Positions 1 to 12,482 of a stretch of 64,000 nucleotides of DNA are shown in pieces (position 1 is the stretch's first letter; every line of letters begins with the position of its first letter). The DNA is from Holothuria scabra (taxonomy: Eukaryota > Echinodermata > Holothuroidea > Aspidochirotida > Holothuriidae). The translations under genes and the position numbers were made by a program. The notes beneath the pieces are model-generated. The model ran no database searches, had not been told where the DNA came from, and saw only the letters and a program-made list of their open reading frames with translations. The stretch is from assembly GCA_037179385.1 (NCBI GenBank), contig CM074193.1:38720846-38784845 (forward strand), given 5' to 3'.

Positions 1-1260
1 AATCTATCTTGTATCCTCAAAATCTTAGAGTGACTAGCATCATATTTGTCAAGAGAGATAGGAGACGTAAAAAACTTTAATACCCAAGTTCATCCAAGAA
101 TATGTATGAAATAAAATGTACAAATCAACTTCTGTATGAAACATCATTTCCAGAGCTGCACGTGTCAGGATTTTGAAAAATACTGGCTCAATTCCAATCA
201 TAATAACAGAACTCATTGTCAGCCAAAATGACGTCCAGTTCCATTCAAATACTATCTAAAAAGCCATAGAGAATTATCGGTAGCTGTTAATTAAAACTTG
301 GTACGCTTGTTTGCTGGAAACTTCACAGAACCTCACAAATAAATCATTCTTGCAAGTTCAATAATTTTACACTTGGAGGTGTTCTCACTTTATCCACCCA
401 AACCTATACCTTAATTTCCAAATGAGCAACCTGTTAACAATACCTCATGGGGATGTAACTTTATATCATGCACAAGATGAAAGGAACACAAATAAAAAAA
501 ACACACAAAACCGTATGGACAGAGACTGATTATTTTCGAAAATTTCCTCTTGCTGTTACTGCAAGATATAATCACATTAAATGCTTCAATATTCCTTCTA
601 AGAAATCTAAAGTTAGTTTGAGTTGAATGTTGCTAATACTTATACACGAAAGTCAACAAAAGCAGCAGGATGTTTTCCTGATATTCGTCCTCCTTTGGGT
701 CTTCCAGGAAAGAGATATGGCCAGAAATTTGTAGCAAGGTTGTGCTTTTATCTGCAAAATATAAAAAAATATGATGGTAAGGAAGCAGCTGCACTATGGG
801 TACATTTTGAAATTATAAATTGCTTGGTGCAAGTAAGTGGAGGAAAAAGAATGCCAAAAGGCTTACAGATTCCTTGAACATAGCAAACAGGATTGTTCAT
901 CACTCCACTTTAATGTGAAATCAATGCACTTTCCTCAATTAGCATGAAACAAAAGTCAATTTGATCTATAACATGGAAATAAAGTAACCTGGTTTCTTCT
1001 ACTCAATATGGAAAGGACAACATGCAAATTGTCTTTCCTTGAAAGCTGTGTTTAAAAGTTTAGTTTTCAATTTGGTTGGTGACCCTTCAAATGGCATTGG
1101 GTATCCACGAGCAAGACAAGATTCTTCCACTCAGCATGAGGAATCTAAACATCAAGTATCATGGTTTCTTCACGTTTTGACCTCTCATGACCACAAGAGA
1201 CCTTTGACCTCCACAAAAATAATGAATTTCTTCTACTTAATATAGGGCAGGCACAATTTT
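1..1260. other. AT-rich sequence, no gene recognised
   Basis: Only short open frames occur (the longest is 84 codons at 623-877, plus strand). Its translation shows no recognisable domain, and I see no clear exon structure with paired acceptor and donor. No repeat family shared with the rest of the window was noticed here. Confidence 0.5.
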
Positions 1261-1535
1261 AAGTATACCACCCTTGATTTACCACCCATTCTGATTGGTT
1301 GGATTCTGATTGGTATTCTGCTTGGTGGTTGGTTTAGGCCTCATATATATTTAGGGTTGTGACACACTCCCTTTGCTTATTTGCATATACACATATGCAT
1401 GCACACTCTCATTCTCTGAAGAAGACTTGGCATAACTTTAGTTGTTCACTCATGTGTGACCATTTTCCCAAATTTCCAGGTTGATCCTAGCTCTGTGAAC
1501 TGAAATCCCTCTCAGATTCACTCCAAAAGAGCAAA

Positions 1536-1753
1536 GTTTCACTCTTGTTTGAGTGCCTACAAGGACCACTCTGAAAAAGAGTGATTCCTGAAGACACTCA
1601 CTAAAGAGTGGATGTTCACCCTTCTTGGATTTAATTTCACTCTTCTTGGAGTGAAATTCCCTGTTCTAGGAGTGTAATAGCAGCCTAATGGAGGGAATCC
1701 ACATTATTCACTTTATTACAGAATGCTTAGTTCACTCTTTTTGTTTTAGAGTG
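1536..1753. repeat. Cluster of short CACTC...GAGTG hairpins
   Basis: Five short inverted repeats built on the same arm (CACTC/GAGTG, often with one or two extra paired bases) occur at about 1536-1555, 1566-1583, 1595-1611, 1635-1656 and 1733-1753. The one at 1635-1656 has an eight-base arm (TTTCACTC / GAGTGAAA). Loops are short (about 5-12 nt). It could be the inside of a degenerate transposon or a repeated binding site; no coding frame crosses it. Confidence 0.6.
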
Positions 1754-1759
1754 TCAAAG

Positions 1760-4700
1760 GAAAATTGGGATATAAAAACCTCAGCATTATCACATTTTGT
1801 TGAGGCTTGATAGCAACTTGCAATTGGAAGACACTATAACAAGCAGTTAATATAGTAGATTACGTATAATATGTTAGATGAAACACATATTGGTAATGGT
1901 TGTTCGATCAGCACATTATTGAGAAATCCACTCACCACCCCAGGTTCAACTTGTATAGAAACTCGCTAATATTTCTTGAATTGTCCTCTTTCTCTTCCTT
2001 TCCATAAGAAGCCATGCATCATGCCATTTTGGAAATTTAATGCTGTTTCTGTACACTTTGATGAAAGTTCTGCCATGAGTCGTCACATCACTGGAGTTGC
2101 AATGCTGGATTTTCAATTTCTGTAAAAGATAGCAAAATATTTCAAATTGTTTTATCCTCAAGGTGTCTGTTTGTGATAAAAACACTGATAATTTCTCCAC
2201 AACTGTCTAACAAATGGATCGATTCATTAGGCAGGCACGACCTTCCACTTGTGCCATGGGGAAGTACAAAGCAATTAAGCTCGATTTTTTAAGGGGGGGG
2301 GGGGGATAATAACCGCATGTACGTCACTCATGCTGGTAAGTTTTTAAAAAATTCACAGTTACTTCTTGGCAAGGTGTGGTTTGTTTTTCCGCACTATCCC
2401 ATTACCACCTGCCAACTTCAGAGCCCCAGCCATCTTTATGAAATACCTCCACTTTAATCTAAACAAAAAGAAAATATCTTAATAGAAAAGCAAATCTTGT
2501 GATCAACTGATAGAATATTACTGCCATCTTAGCAAAAGTGATGGAGACAACAATATTTAAAACATACCAGGCATAGCTTCAATTTTTCCTTATGATCTAC
2601 ATCAAACACCAACCCTTTGATTCTAAGAAAACTAAAATCAGAGGCAAAATTACATTGTTTCATAAAAGTTTTGTTTATTTTTTTAACATCTCTGTGAGTT
2701 TCTCCCTTTTCCATAAATTTGAGTTTACTATTCCAATTATGTGGACGAGATGATGAGGTGATGTGTCTGATAAAGAGTAATCTCAATGGAGCTAAAGGAA
2801 TGTATAGTGGAGTTGTTCCATAGAATTAATTTCTACAATTTTATCACATCTAAGCTGTTATCAGCTTAGTAGGATGTAAACACCTTTTTCCTTAGTTTCA
2901 AGTTGCCAACAATTTAAATTGAACAATGAAGATCAAGTATGCATGAACAGAAGGGTCTTAATAAGTGAGTGTTTGTTATATTTTTCTCAGTATGCAAACA
3001 TGTAACACTCACCTATGCATGGTAGCATGATCTAACAAATTTCAGCCTCAGCCCCATTTTAGGTATAAGTCGTCTGATGTTCCTCTTTACCTCTTCTGAA
3101 GAGACTTGTCATCAAACTGTTGTCCTAGTTAAAAGAGATAATATCAATCATACCTCATATTAGGAGGTGAAAGTAACTTCAATGCATTCTCAGGGGTTAC
3201 ATCTAGACTGTGGTCTCACGTACCCTGCTTGAGGTAACACCATTTTACCAAATAGCTCCGCGTTTGAGTTACATGGGAATGCGGGTTATCGTGGGGTTGG
3301 TGTACGTTTAAATTTCGATCCAATCCACATCGCAGGGTTTATGCAGGTGTTTAACACCTTGTTTGTTTTGATCAAGCAAGGTCATAGGTGTGTATGGTGC
3401 TGATAACAGGTGTTTTCTAACATTTGACAGTAATTAGTATGTGAAATGTTTGACCTCATTACTATGGTAGCACTAACCAATCAACGAGGTTCTGTGGGTG
3501 AGACCAAGCCTCCCCCACAACAGCCTCCCTCACAATCATTTGAAAAACATGACAGTTATGTCTCATCATAATTCCTTTTTGTTTAATGGTTTTGAGTTTG
3601 CAACACTTTAATTTCTTTTAAATGGTATGTAGGGCCTATGGTAAGTTGCAAGGTGTATTTTGTTGAAGCATTTTCTTGGGAAATGTATTTAACCTTTACT
3701 TGAATTGTAGGCCTACTACATATTGTCACTTTTAGAAATGCTTAGAACTCCAAATTAAAACAAATATGCATGGTTTAATTCTGAGTCGGTTAGTTGGTTA
3801 GCCCAGTTTCCAACCAATTGGTTTAACTGGTTTAATCTGAAAGGCAAATCTTCACTTGGTAAATGGGACACCATAGTGTCCCATCATAGTGTCCCACTTG
3901 TTTATTTTTCAAGTAGGCCTTCATACTTCAATCCCCATTAGATCTTATTCCTCAGAAAGTATCATCCAAAATAGCAGGTTGACCAATGTAGGCCTACGGT
4001 GAGCTTAGTTTCTAGAAAACCTCTGTTTGGTGTCTGTTTTAATCCACCCAAAATTCTTAAAATATAATTTTCTATATTGACACTTTTTTGTAATAAATTA
4101 CATAATTTTGCATGTTTCCAGTACACATAGATAATCTGAATTATTAAAGTTTTATTCTGGAAAAAGGGATAAGACTCACTATTACAAGTAGCCACCTTGT
4201 TCACAAAACCACCCTTACTTAACTTACACATTACTTAAATATAACCCAGGAAAACGGTGATATTTCTTTTGTTTCTTCATTTTTCATTTTCTACAATATT
4301 GTACAGCAGGCATGGTTTTTGTAGGGAATCTGAAAAAAGCAAATATTTATTTTTTTATACTTATAGGAAACATTCAGCTTCAAAGGTTAAAAAAAAAAAT
4401 GCAAGGGAAAAATGACTGTAAATCAATACACCTCTGTGATACAGCACCCTAATCAGACTGACAAGATAATGTTTCAGCTAAAGATAGATGGTAAAAAAGC
4501 TGGGCAGATACCTTTATGACAGCTACTATCTTCATCTTCATTAACTTTCACAAAGTTTGATTTCAATAGAACGATTTCAAAGCAGATCAAACTAAAGATT
4601 GATGTAGGCTAGAGTTACTGGCCTGCGTGAAACAGTGCCCAGGTCAAACAGAATGGTATTGCTATGTTTTGTACGGTTTTGATCTTTTGGAAAACAGCAA

Positions 4701-4850
4701 AAAATTTAAAATGAAATCTCCTTTCCCTTCATAATGGTATGACTAGCCTAGGTCTATGGAACTTTGTTTACATCATTACGCTATGCTACATTAAAAATTA
4801 CGTCACTGTAGAAGGTAACTAGGCCTAGCATAGTTCCATATTTACTCCAA
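1760..4850. other. Intergenic sequence, no gene recognised
   Basis: Open frames are all under 90 codons and give no recognisable protein. There is a G homopolymer near 2287-2305. The stretch 3780-3850 (stacked TTGGTT/GGTTTAA words and a CCAACCAATTGG palindrome) resembles the body of the SINE seen at 35.5 kb, but too weakly to call. Confidence 0.45.
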
Positions 4851-6354
4851 AATGCTCGGGGTGAATTTCCGTAGAAGAGGATGTTTACTACCGGCACAAA
4901 ATATGCCACTGCGGTGAGGTCTCGAAGAGGTCACAGTAGGTTCCGACTCGGCGAGTCCCACTGTAGTTCATATATTGTGTAAGCTTCCGGCCCTATAACT
5001 AACGTTATGTTCAGCCCACCATAAACAGTACCCACCGACCGTAGTTAAGTACGTAGCCTAACGGTATCCTATCCTAGCCTATACCTTTCAAGCCTCACTG
5101 GCTAGCGGTAACGATTAACTACAAAATATTGCAGAAAGGGTCAAAAATGAAAAAAAAAAAAAAAAAAAAACCTTCCAAACTTGTTCTGAGCTTATCGAGT
5201 CCCCAGTTTTTCAGCATTTCTTTCCAATCCAGTGAAACCATTTTGAAGGTGAGTCGATATTTTACATACTTATTTTAGTTACACGCAGGAAACACGAAGT
5301 TTGGTCGTCGCCTTTGGTCGCCACCGCTTGCAGTGTTTGTACAGTTCTTATGTAAAAATTAGTTCATTCTTTGGTAAATGTTTAATGCTTTGTTACACGT
5401 TACATACTTTTGGTAAAAGTTACATGGATCATCTGTAAAATATTTTCTATATAAAAGCTAAGAACGAACAGTTTTTACCATCCACTTTGGTAAACTGAAT
5501 TTCAGTCGTGTGATACATATTTACTTAAACTGTGTAATATTGTTACTTATTTTAATTTACTTAATTTTTTTTTTTTACTTACCATTCTGTGAGTGTATTG
5601 TCGATCTCTAATTAAGGGCAGTCACTTGAAACCTTAAGCGAACATATTTATGAAGCTGAAGGTCGACAAAGTTCTCCTTGAAACTGTGATGTTTCACTTT
5701 AACTAAGTCCAAATTATGTGAGAGTAAATTTCAAAGAGCCCTCCAAAATTGAATTGATGTTTAATCGTTTTGTAACAAATTAAAGTCGTGATCGAAAACT
5801 AAGGCAGTCCGGGAAACTACCCCTTTTAGGAGAAATCCATTGTAAACAAAACTAGATCTTTTGCATTCATGAGGAATCATGAATAAACAAAGCCTTACTT
5901 TTATAACAGTCGTTTAATATGCGGACATGTCGTAATACGGTAGGCTGTCGGGTTGCAGCCTAGTAGGCCTAATGAACAACATGGCTGCGTATGGTCTATG
6001 TGCTGCGTTTTAACTGTATCTTTTGTAAGTTTTAACTGAAATGGTTTTTTCCCCATAAGATGTAATCTCCTGGACTGTTCAGTAAGCGAACTATTCCAGA
6101 AAATGTATTTGACACACTCTTTTAGTACAGACAAGAGTTGAAGGGATGAAATATGACCAGAAGTCACCCCTATCAGATACAGGTCATGCATGTAGCTTAT
6201 AATCCTACCTAAAACAAAAATTCACTAGGCTGAAAGGAGTACAGTAGTGACATTGACACCCAACATAAAATCTTCGGTGAATTAACGTGATGAAATTACA
6301 ACAAAGACTTTCTTACATTGCTTACTTTGTAATTTTACCCTTTTCTCAATGCAG

Positions 6355-6399
6355 AATGAACGACGTAAAATTATCAAAACTGGATCTTGGATCATTTAA
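6355..6399 (+). pseudogene. Receptor copy 1, exon 3 relic (stop, no donor)
   Basis: After a good acceptor (tttctcaatgcag) the 45 nt read NERRKIIKTGSWII and then TAA. The sister exon at 47749-47793 reads [15 protein letters not shown] followed by gtaatg. The TAA sits exactly at the fifteenth and last codon, and the next bases are aatg instead of gt, so normal splicing cannot occur. The sequence corresponds to the strand that carries loop D (N-x-W) in nicotinic receptors, and 45 nt is the classic exon 3 size. The only upstream GT (gtaaaa at 6364) would put exon 4 out of frame. Confidence 0.85.
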
Positions 6400-6602
6400 A
6401 ATGATTCTTATAATCTTTTAGCTGCCGACGTTACAACGTAGTTTATTGTTTCTAAGTATTAAATTAGTTATTAATTTAACAATCAATATTTCAATATTGA
6501 GTTTTACTTAAGAGAAGCACATGTTTTGCTTTAAATGTTCCACTTTTAATTATTGGATAATAATGTTGTGACCACATTCATCAAATAGAGTCTTTTTTAC
6601 AG

Positions 6603-6712
6603 AACTGGAGAGATGAACGACTGTCTTGGAATCCTGCCGACTTTGATTTTGTGTCCCACATAAGGTTGGACGCGAGTGAAATTTGGACCCCCACCATTTT
6701 TATCAGCAACTC
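6603..6712 (+). CDS. Receptor copy 1, exon 4 (binding loop A)
   Basis: The 110-nt exon lies between tttttacag and gtaagt and starts in phase 0. It encodes a segment containing [10 protein letters not shown] and IWTPTIFISNS, matching the nicotinic receptor WxDxxLxWxP and loop A region WxPDxxLxN. The size equals the classic 110-bp nicotinic exon 4. By hand alignment it differs from the copy 2 exon (48203-48312) at 11 of 110 positions. It ends with TC, the first two bases of a Ser codon. Confidence 0.9.
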
Positions 6713-8128
6713 GTAAGTGTTATTTCCCTTCTGGGAAATGTATTGTGTAACTATCTGATTATGTATTATTGACTACCGGAGAGTAGTCAAGATAGGTAGC
6801 TGTAAAAAAGACCAAGTGTCGTTAAATCTTACAGGGAACGCGCAGATCTCATTTTGAGTCGAGCTTTCACAAACAGGGCGCAAGATGATCTCAACTGTTT
6901 TTAATTAAGACATCAACTTAACGATTAAGATGTAGAAAAGGGAATGGGTAGTTTTTTTTTGATATGGATATGTTAAAACATTACAAATAATGTGTCCGTG
7001 CTTACACTTTTTATGCACATCTAAATAAATTTTAAAAAAAAATAATTAGTTTGGTGACCCATTTTACTAGTCTTACTTACTTTCCCAAAGTTATAAAAAA
7101 AGATGGGTTTGGCTTCAATCGAAATTAATTTAGCTCAGTATTATGTTCGGTAACACGAAGAATAAACATTGTTCCTGGTATTTTGTTTACATAAAATGAG
7201 CGCATAATTTTTTTTTGTTGACGACCCATCTGATGGCCAGTTGCATTGCCATAATCACAACCAATAAAAGTTTGCGATGCTCAAGTTACGGCCCCACTAC
7301 GAGACATTCGGATAGTATTCTAATCCGATTTTTTCAGACTTTTGCTAAAATCTTTTCCATTTCTGTTTGGAATTAGCCGAAATTTTCCGGTCTTTGTAAA
7401 TATCTCAGTTGTACCGAACGACTGTGAATATTGCTTTTTTGCTTATAATTTCGTTACGTCACATCGATAGGAAATATCCGACAACTTTTTCCGAAAAAAG
7501 TGGATGTCGGTGTAACGTCACGAAAAAAAAAAAAAAAAAACAGGTGGCAGTTAACTTTCTTAGACATCAGATAAGAGGATTTTAGCAACATACCTTTTTG
7601 CACAATGGCCAGGTCACCTGGATGGATAATGGGTTTGAAGTTATTTTTTTTTTTAAATCGTGTTTAATGTGTTAGGTTCCTGGGTATTGTCTCACCATCA
7701 GAGGCATTACCATTCAGGCGTTGCTGCAATGTTTTGCTTAAATGTGTTTCACAAGCAAGTCTGCCAGTGGTAATGGTAGCAGTCTGTAATGGAAATATTT
7801 CCTTTCATTAAATTATGAATCTCGTTAGTGCTAAGGTCCCAAGTGTATCTTCACATTTTCATAAAAGCAAAAGCAGATTTAAAAAAAAAAAATTTCCAAG
7901 TAGTTTGGATACAGAACATATTAACAGGGAAAATAATGCTGGCGTCATTTGCGTCGCCTTTATCATTCTTCACGATAGCTCTCATTAATTTAAAAAAAGA
8001 GTTTCGTAATTCCACACCTTTTTATAGCTGAAATGAATATGGAGATGGCCCTGCAGTCACGTTTAGCGACTGGCAGGATGAACACTGTCAAGTTGACTAT
8101 ATTTGTTAGTAGTTGCACCTTCGTCCTC

Positions 8129-8437
8129 CTTTAAAGGCATATTTTCGTCATCCCAAACAGTTCCAATTCTCCCAACCTACTTACTTCTAGCCCCTCCCAC
8201 ATTAATCTAAAACTCACCTTTATCCAGACACAATTCTTGTTTATTGCTTCATGGCTTGCCCCAGTGGCCATACAAGTCCATAATGTGTAATCAAGACACT
8301 CTCAGTGCCCATGCTGCGTAATTTAGCTATGATGCATTGTTTGGGTGTGATGCCAATCAAAGAGCTGTACCAATTGTGAGTTTTGATATATGTATACTGA
8401 AACTGCAGTTTAGGGTGACGAATGCATGCCTTTAAAG
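8129..8437. mobile_element. MITE-like element (family R2), 309 bp
   Basis: Both ends carry the inverted repeat CTTTAAAGGCAT, continued imperfectly for about 30 bases. The interior has a recurring block (CCAGACACAATTC...TTTATTGCTTCATGG) found again at 28.0 kb, 29.1-29.4 kb (reverse) and 31.1-31.3 kb. It is short, non-coding and has terminal inverted repeats, so it is a non-autonomous DNA transposon; the parental transposase is unknown. It lies in intron 4 of receptor copy 1 and has no obvious counterpart in the other copy. Confidence 0.75.
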
Positions 8438-8928
8438 TAGAATATTCTTTTTGTCTAGAATAAAACCGAGAAGGATTTTCTGTACAAAGATGCTTCTAAG
8501 GGTTTAAACGACGTTATTTTCCATTAATGGTCAAAACACATACGAAGAACCATGAATTGATCAAATAAAGATGAATTGATAAAATAAAATCCATTGCTCG
8601 ACTTTCATTAGATAACCTCTTATTTACATTATCATTAATAGATCTTACTTAAAATGATTAAATGTAGTCTCCCTGCGATTTTTTGCGATGTAGTAACGGA
8701 ATGCAAATTTTTGCAGGGTGAATGAGGGGAAACCCGGTCAATGAACAAACCAACGTCTTAAAAATAGGCCACTGCCCTAGTTACAAAATTACAGCTATTG
8801 AACACCCATTGCATCTGACACCAGGGTGTGGAAGGACAAGGAGGCCAAATACCTAATAGGATGTACGTTCCACTAACGTTTTTATTTTATTCATTTTTGG
8901 AAAAACCATACTTAGTCTTTTCCTTCAG

Positions 8929-9045
8929 GTTAGATAACAACGTACTTCAAGCAGTCTCTCATGGACACGGTTCAATACATTTAACTTCATCCGGCCATAT
9001 TTACCATGGGACATTTGTCGTCGTTTCCACTCAATGCTACATGCA
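8929..9045 (+). CDS. Receptor copy 1, exon 5 (up to first Cys of Cys-loop)
   Basis: The 117-nt exon lies between tccttcag and gtaagt. The first base completes the Ser codon from exon 4. It reads [14 protein letters not shown]... and ends in VVSTQCYMQ, the Gln codon being split. The Cys is the first cysteine of the family's signature loop. The counterpart in copy 2 (58974-59090) has the same length and junction phases and differs at about 18 of 117 bases by hand count. Confidence 0.9.
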
Positions 9046-12000
9046 GTAAGTTAACCAGTTTGTATTTATCAAATGGGCGTAATCTTACAATTAAAACCGA
9101 AATCTTGTGCGGTCTTTTAGTCCTGTATGGTGCAAACGCCCATTTCTTCAAAGGAAATTGCTTTCCACATACGTCTGATTCACGTATTATAGTGGAAATC
9201 GGCATAAATGCCGTCAAGAACAGATTGCACTCTTGATTTTACGCATAAAACTTATCTTCAATACGTCTTCCATTCTTTATTGTTTTTAACCTCTCCTTCT
9301 CTTGGTACGTAACGATCAGATGACCATACGTCATCCGTATTGAATTAATGCACTCGTATTAAAATACCCACTAGCGCTACAATATTTTCACCTGAAGTTG
9401 TGCTGTTAAAGCGGGGTAATAGGCAACAAAATTTATTTCTTTCCGGAATTAAGGTTTTGAATGGAAATGTTCTTATTTGTTAATTGACATGACCCTTGTG
9501 CATCGCTTGCATTAAACCTTGTCAGCTAACCTGTATCGTTCTTTGTATGACCTATAATCTTTCAACTTAAAAACTAAACTATGTTAAACATGACGGCAAT
9601 GAAATGGGCTAATAATCTTGAAGTTGTTGTCCTACAGCTCACAAGTTGGGCCGACTATTTAATTAGTTTGCGGAAAGAATTATACTAATACCATATTAGG
9701 AGAATTTCTGTTCTGTCACTGCTGAATTGCGTAGAAGACGTATATATATTTTTATGTATATTTGCAAAGACTTTCAAAATGGCACAGGTGTATTTTGAAT
9801 TGTCTTATGTGCACTGTTTGGGAGGACCAACATTACAAGATTTGAATTGATCATGGAGAAACACCTTACTACTTATTACCATAACAACAGAGCATCAGTT
9901 CCAGAATTCGAAATTAGAGCCCCACATCAGATTTTCTCCAAACTCTGCTGTCTTCCCGGCAGGTCCGTCGAGAAACACATTTGAACCTTTCTGATGCATT
10001 ACAAAGGTTCACAAGTGGCTCGGCGGACCGGCCAGGATGACAGCAGACGGATTTTTTTGCCATTCTGCTTAGATTTTTCTATTTGCACATGAGTATGTAC
10101 AGTCTAATGCCTCGATCGCACTTGGAAATGTATATCTTTCTTGCGATGCATCCTTGGCTGCTTGAAAGTCACGTGTGGTCATTAGGAATTTGGATCAACG
10201 TGCTTGCTTTCGCCACAACTTGTAAAGAACATCAACAAATGTTCTAGATAGTATCCTCAAATGGATGCCTGTGCAGTGGCGTCACCAAGGAGGGTGTCCC
10301 CTGAAAAAATCATGTGCCCCCCGTGTGCTCCCCAACGGAGATTTGATATTTTTCAAAAAGGGTATGTCTGCTGTAGTTAGAGTGAGAGTGACTATGAAAT
10401 TTTTAAGTTGCCCTGGAAATAATTTTTAGACCAGTGTAAAGACAATAGAGTTACCATTACATTACGATCTTAATACCTCATAGACCCCTTAAAACCCAGG
10501 AGCTTCCGGGGCTTCGCCCACTGGACATCCACCGCGACTCATATTGAACTGCCAGTTAGCTTTCCTCCATAGTTCACCTCCCCCCTCTTCAAAATGTCAG
10601 TCCGATCCGCTCTAGGTCGTTAAATCACTGCCCAGATATCTCTATGTACGCCTTAAGTTCGATAACACACCCAGATATTGTAGCTTTGTAGACGAGGGAT
10701 GTGGTAAAGCATTTCACCTCAGTGGACAGGAGTCCTTGTCTCTGCAGTTGCTTTTTTCTTCTGGCTGACGGGCATTGTCGTGGTTATAATCCTGTTGTTG
10801 TGGGATTTTATGATGCCCTGCAGCCCTCGTCTTCAAAGCAACAGTCTCTTGGTGTGTTGTCGAACCTAAGGCCTTGTCGTATGCGCTCTAAAATTCCGCA
10901 GGGAAGGATATTGTCCACCAAATATAATGTTATGTGTTTAAACAGTTCGAGTTTATGTATTATAAGTAAAACGATATAGCATCGTATGCTGTTATTTAAC
11001 AGTTCCCTGGTTAAACATCGGCCAAAATTTCCCCAAGGTTCAAGTAGTTTCATTATACTTTTTATTTCGATTCATAACTGGGTGATTGTACTGATTGACT
11101 TGTTTATCATGTTTTAAAGTCTTAAGCTTTTCATTAAATAATGCCGGTTTTAAAATACTCAGTTTCTTATTCTCATCATTTTAGTGACCTTAGCGTGGCG
11201 TCAAATGTATTAACCATAGGCTTACAGCACGAGACAGGAGTGCGGGCACAAAGCTGCAGAAACTTCCGGCAGAGCCTGGAAAATACTGACAGTCGATTTT
11301 ATCCTAACAAGTCGTTTGGTTTTCATTTGCTCGAAAAATTCCAAAGTCCAAATTCAACATAAATTTTCGATGAAATTTCAAAAAAGATTGCAGAAAATTT
11401 ATTTTGAAAGCTTATGCATTGACAATAGTTCCCGATTGGCTTCCCATTCATGGTCTTGCACAATTTAATGCTCGAAATGGAACAGTTGCCCGTTGACACA
11501 GGCAGTCGGGACGGTGAACAGGTGTATAAACAGTCGGACCGCCACTAGTCGACATGGTTATTTCCCGACTTCAGCGACATTTATTTGCATGAGTGGTTCG
11601 ATGTATAAGGGAATAAAAGCCATTATGCAAACGGGTTCTAAAATATTATATCTGGTGATTTTGGCAAGAGAAAAGTTACTCCACGCTCCACGCCAACTGA
11701 TCGTCGCGTTCAGTTGATATTAGCATATGTTTAAACCTTGGCATACGGTTAAATGAGAGCTTTTCCCATTACAACATTTGCGGCATCCTGTTCATAACAG
11801 TTCGCAAAGTTTTCCTCGAAGTAAGGCAGCAGTTCATTTTATCCGGTAATCTACACATGGTTAAATTTCAATTAGCTAATGTTTTATTGGAGTGGACATT
11901 TTCATTCTTTTTTGGCAACAGAAGATCAAACTAACGATTGATTTGATTTTACCTTCGAACCCGGGAAATGCCATTTTTCCATCTCACGATTATCAAAAGG

Positions 12001-12482
12001 CAAAATGCCATCCACTTTTCAATATGTACAAAACCCGTAGGCCAGATTCGCTTTTGGTCGGAATCCTCCTAAACACTGGAAAAATCGATTTCCAAACACA
12101 CAATGTTGTCCGACATCGGTACTGGTCTATTACCCACATTTGTCTTCTACTTAACATTTTAGAAAATTTAAATGGGAAAACTTTTTATCAACAAGGTGCA
12201 AATTATGCTAAATGTATTGGTTTAAAGAAACATATGCATTAAAATATTGCCAGTACATGCATGATTAGTAGCTCACAAAATAAGGTGGAAATGAAAGCCA
12301 GCTAGCACGATTCGTTAGAAGAATTCTTAAACTTATTTTCAACTCTGACGACATCTGTCACTTCTTTGGAATCACACTAGCGAGATAATTTTTTCGGAGA
12401 GCGTAGAGGCCAAAAAAGTTTGAAATATGTAATACTGCATATGTTTTTCCTTTTAACATGTTCTCCCTTGCTTTATTAACAG
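9046..12482 (+). other. Intron 5 of receptor copy 1
   Basis: This is a 3.4-kb intron with gtaagt donor and ttattaacag acceptor. Patches at 9100-9235 and 9600-9740 align with the intron after exon 5 in copy 2 (59150-59300 and 59470-59580), showing duplicated non-coding DNA. It also holds an R1-type repeat near 10274. Open frames of up to 116 codons (11892-12242) show no recognisable protein. Confidence 0.75.
10274..10640 (+). mobile_element. R1 repeat copy (hAT-like non-autonomous), degenerate
   Basis: It starts with CAGTGGCGTCACCAAGG, followed by GTGCCCCCCGTGTG and GAGATTTGATATTTTTC blocks that recur in the same order at 25258 onward. A downstream TCAAAATGTCAG block also recurs at 25690 and 28550. 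The 3' boundary is unclear, and an exact 8-bp target duplication was not found for this copy. Confidence 0.6.

Noticed and set aside
623..877. 84-codon open frame with a PPLGLPGKRYG stretch
   Set aside because: No recognisable domain, no flanking exon signals that fit, and length is within chance for this window.
11892..12242. 116-codon open frame in intron 5 of receptor copy 1
   Set aside because: The translation is without known motifs and lies wholly inside an intron; no counterpart was seen in copy 2.
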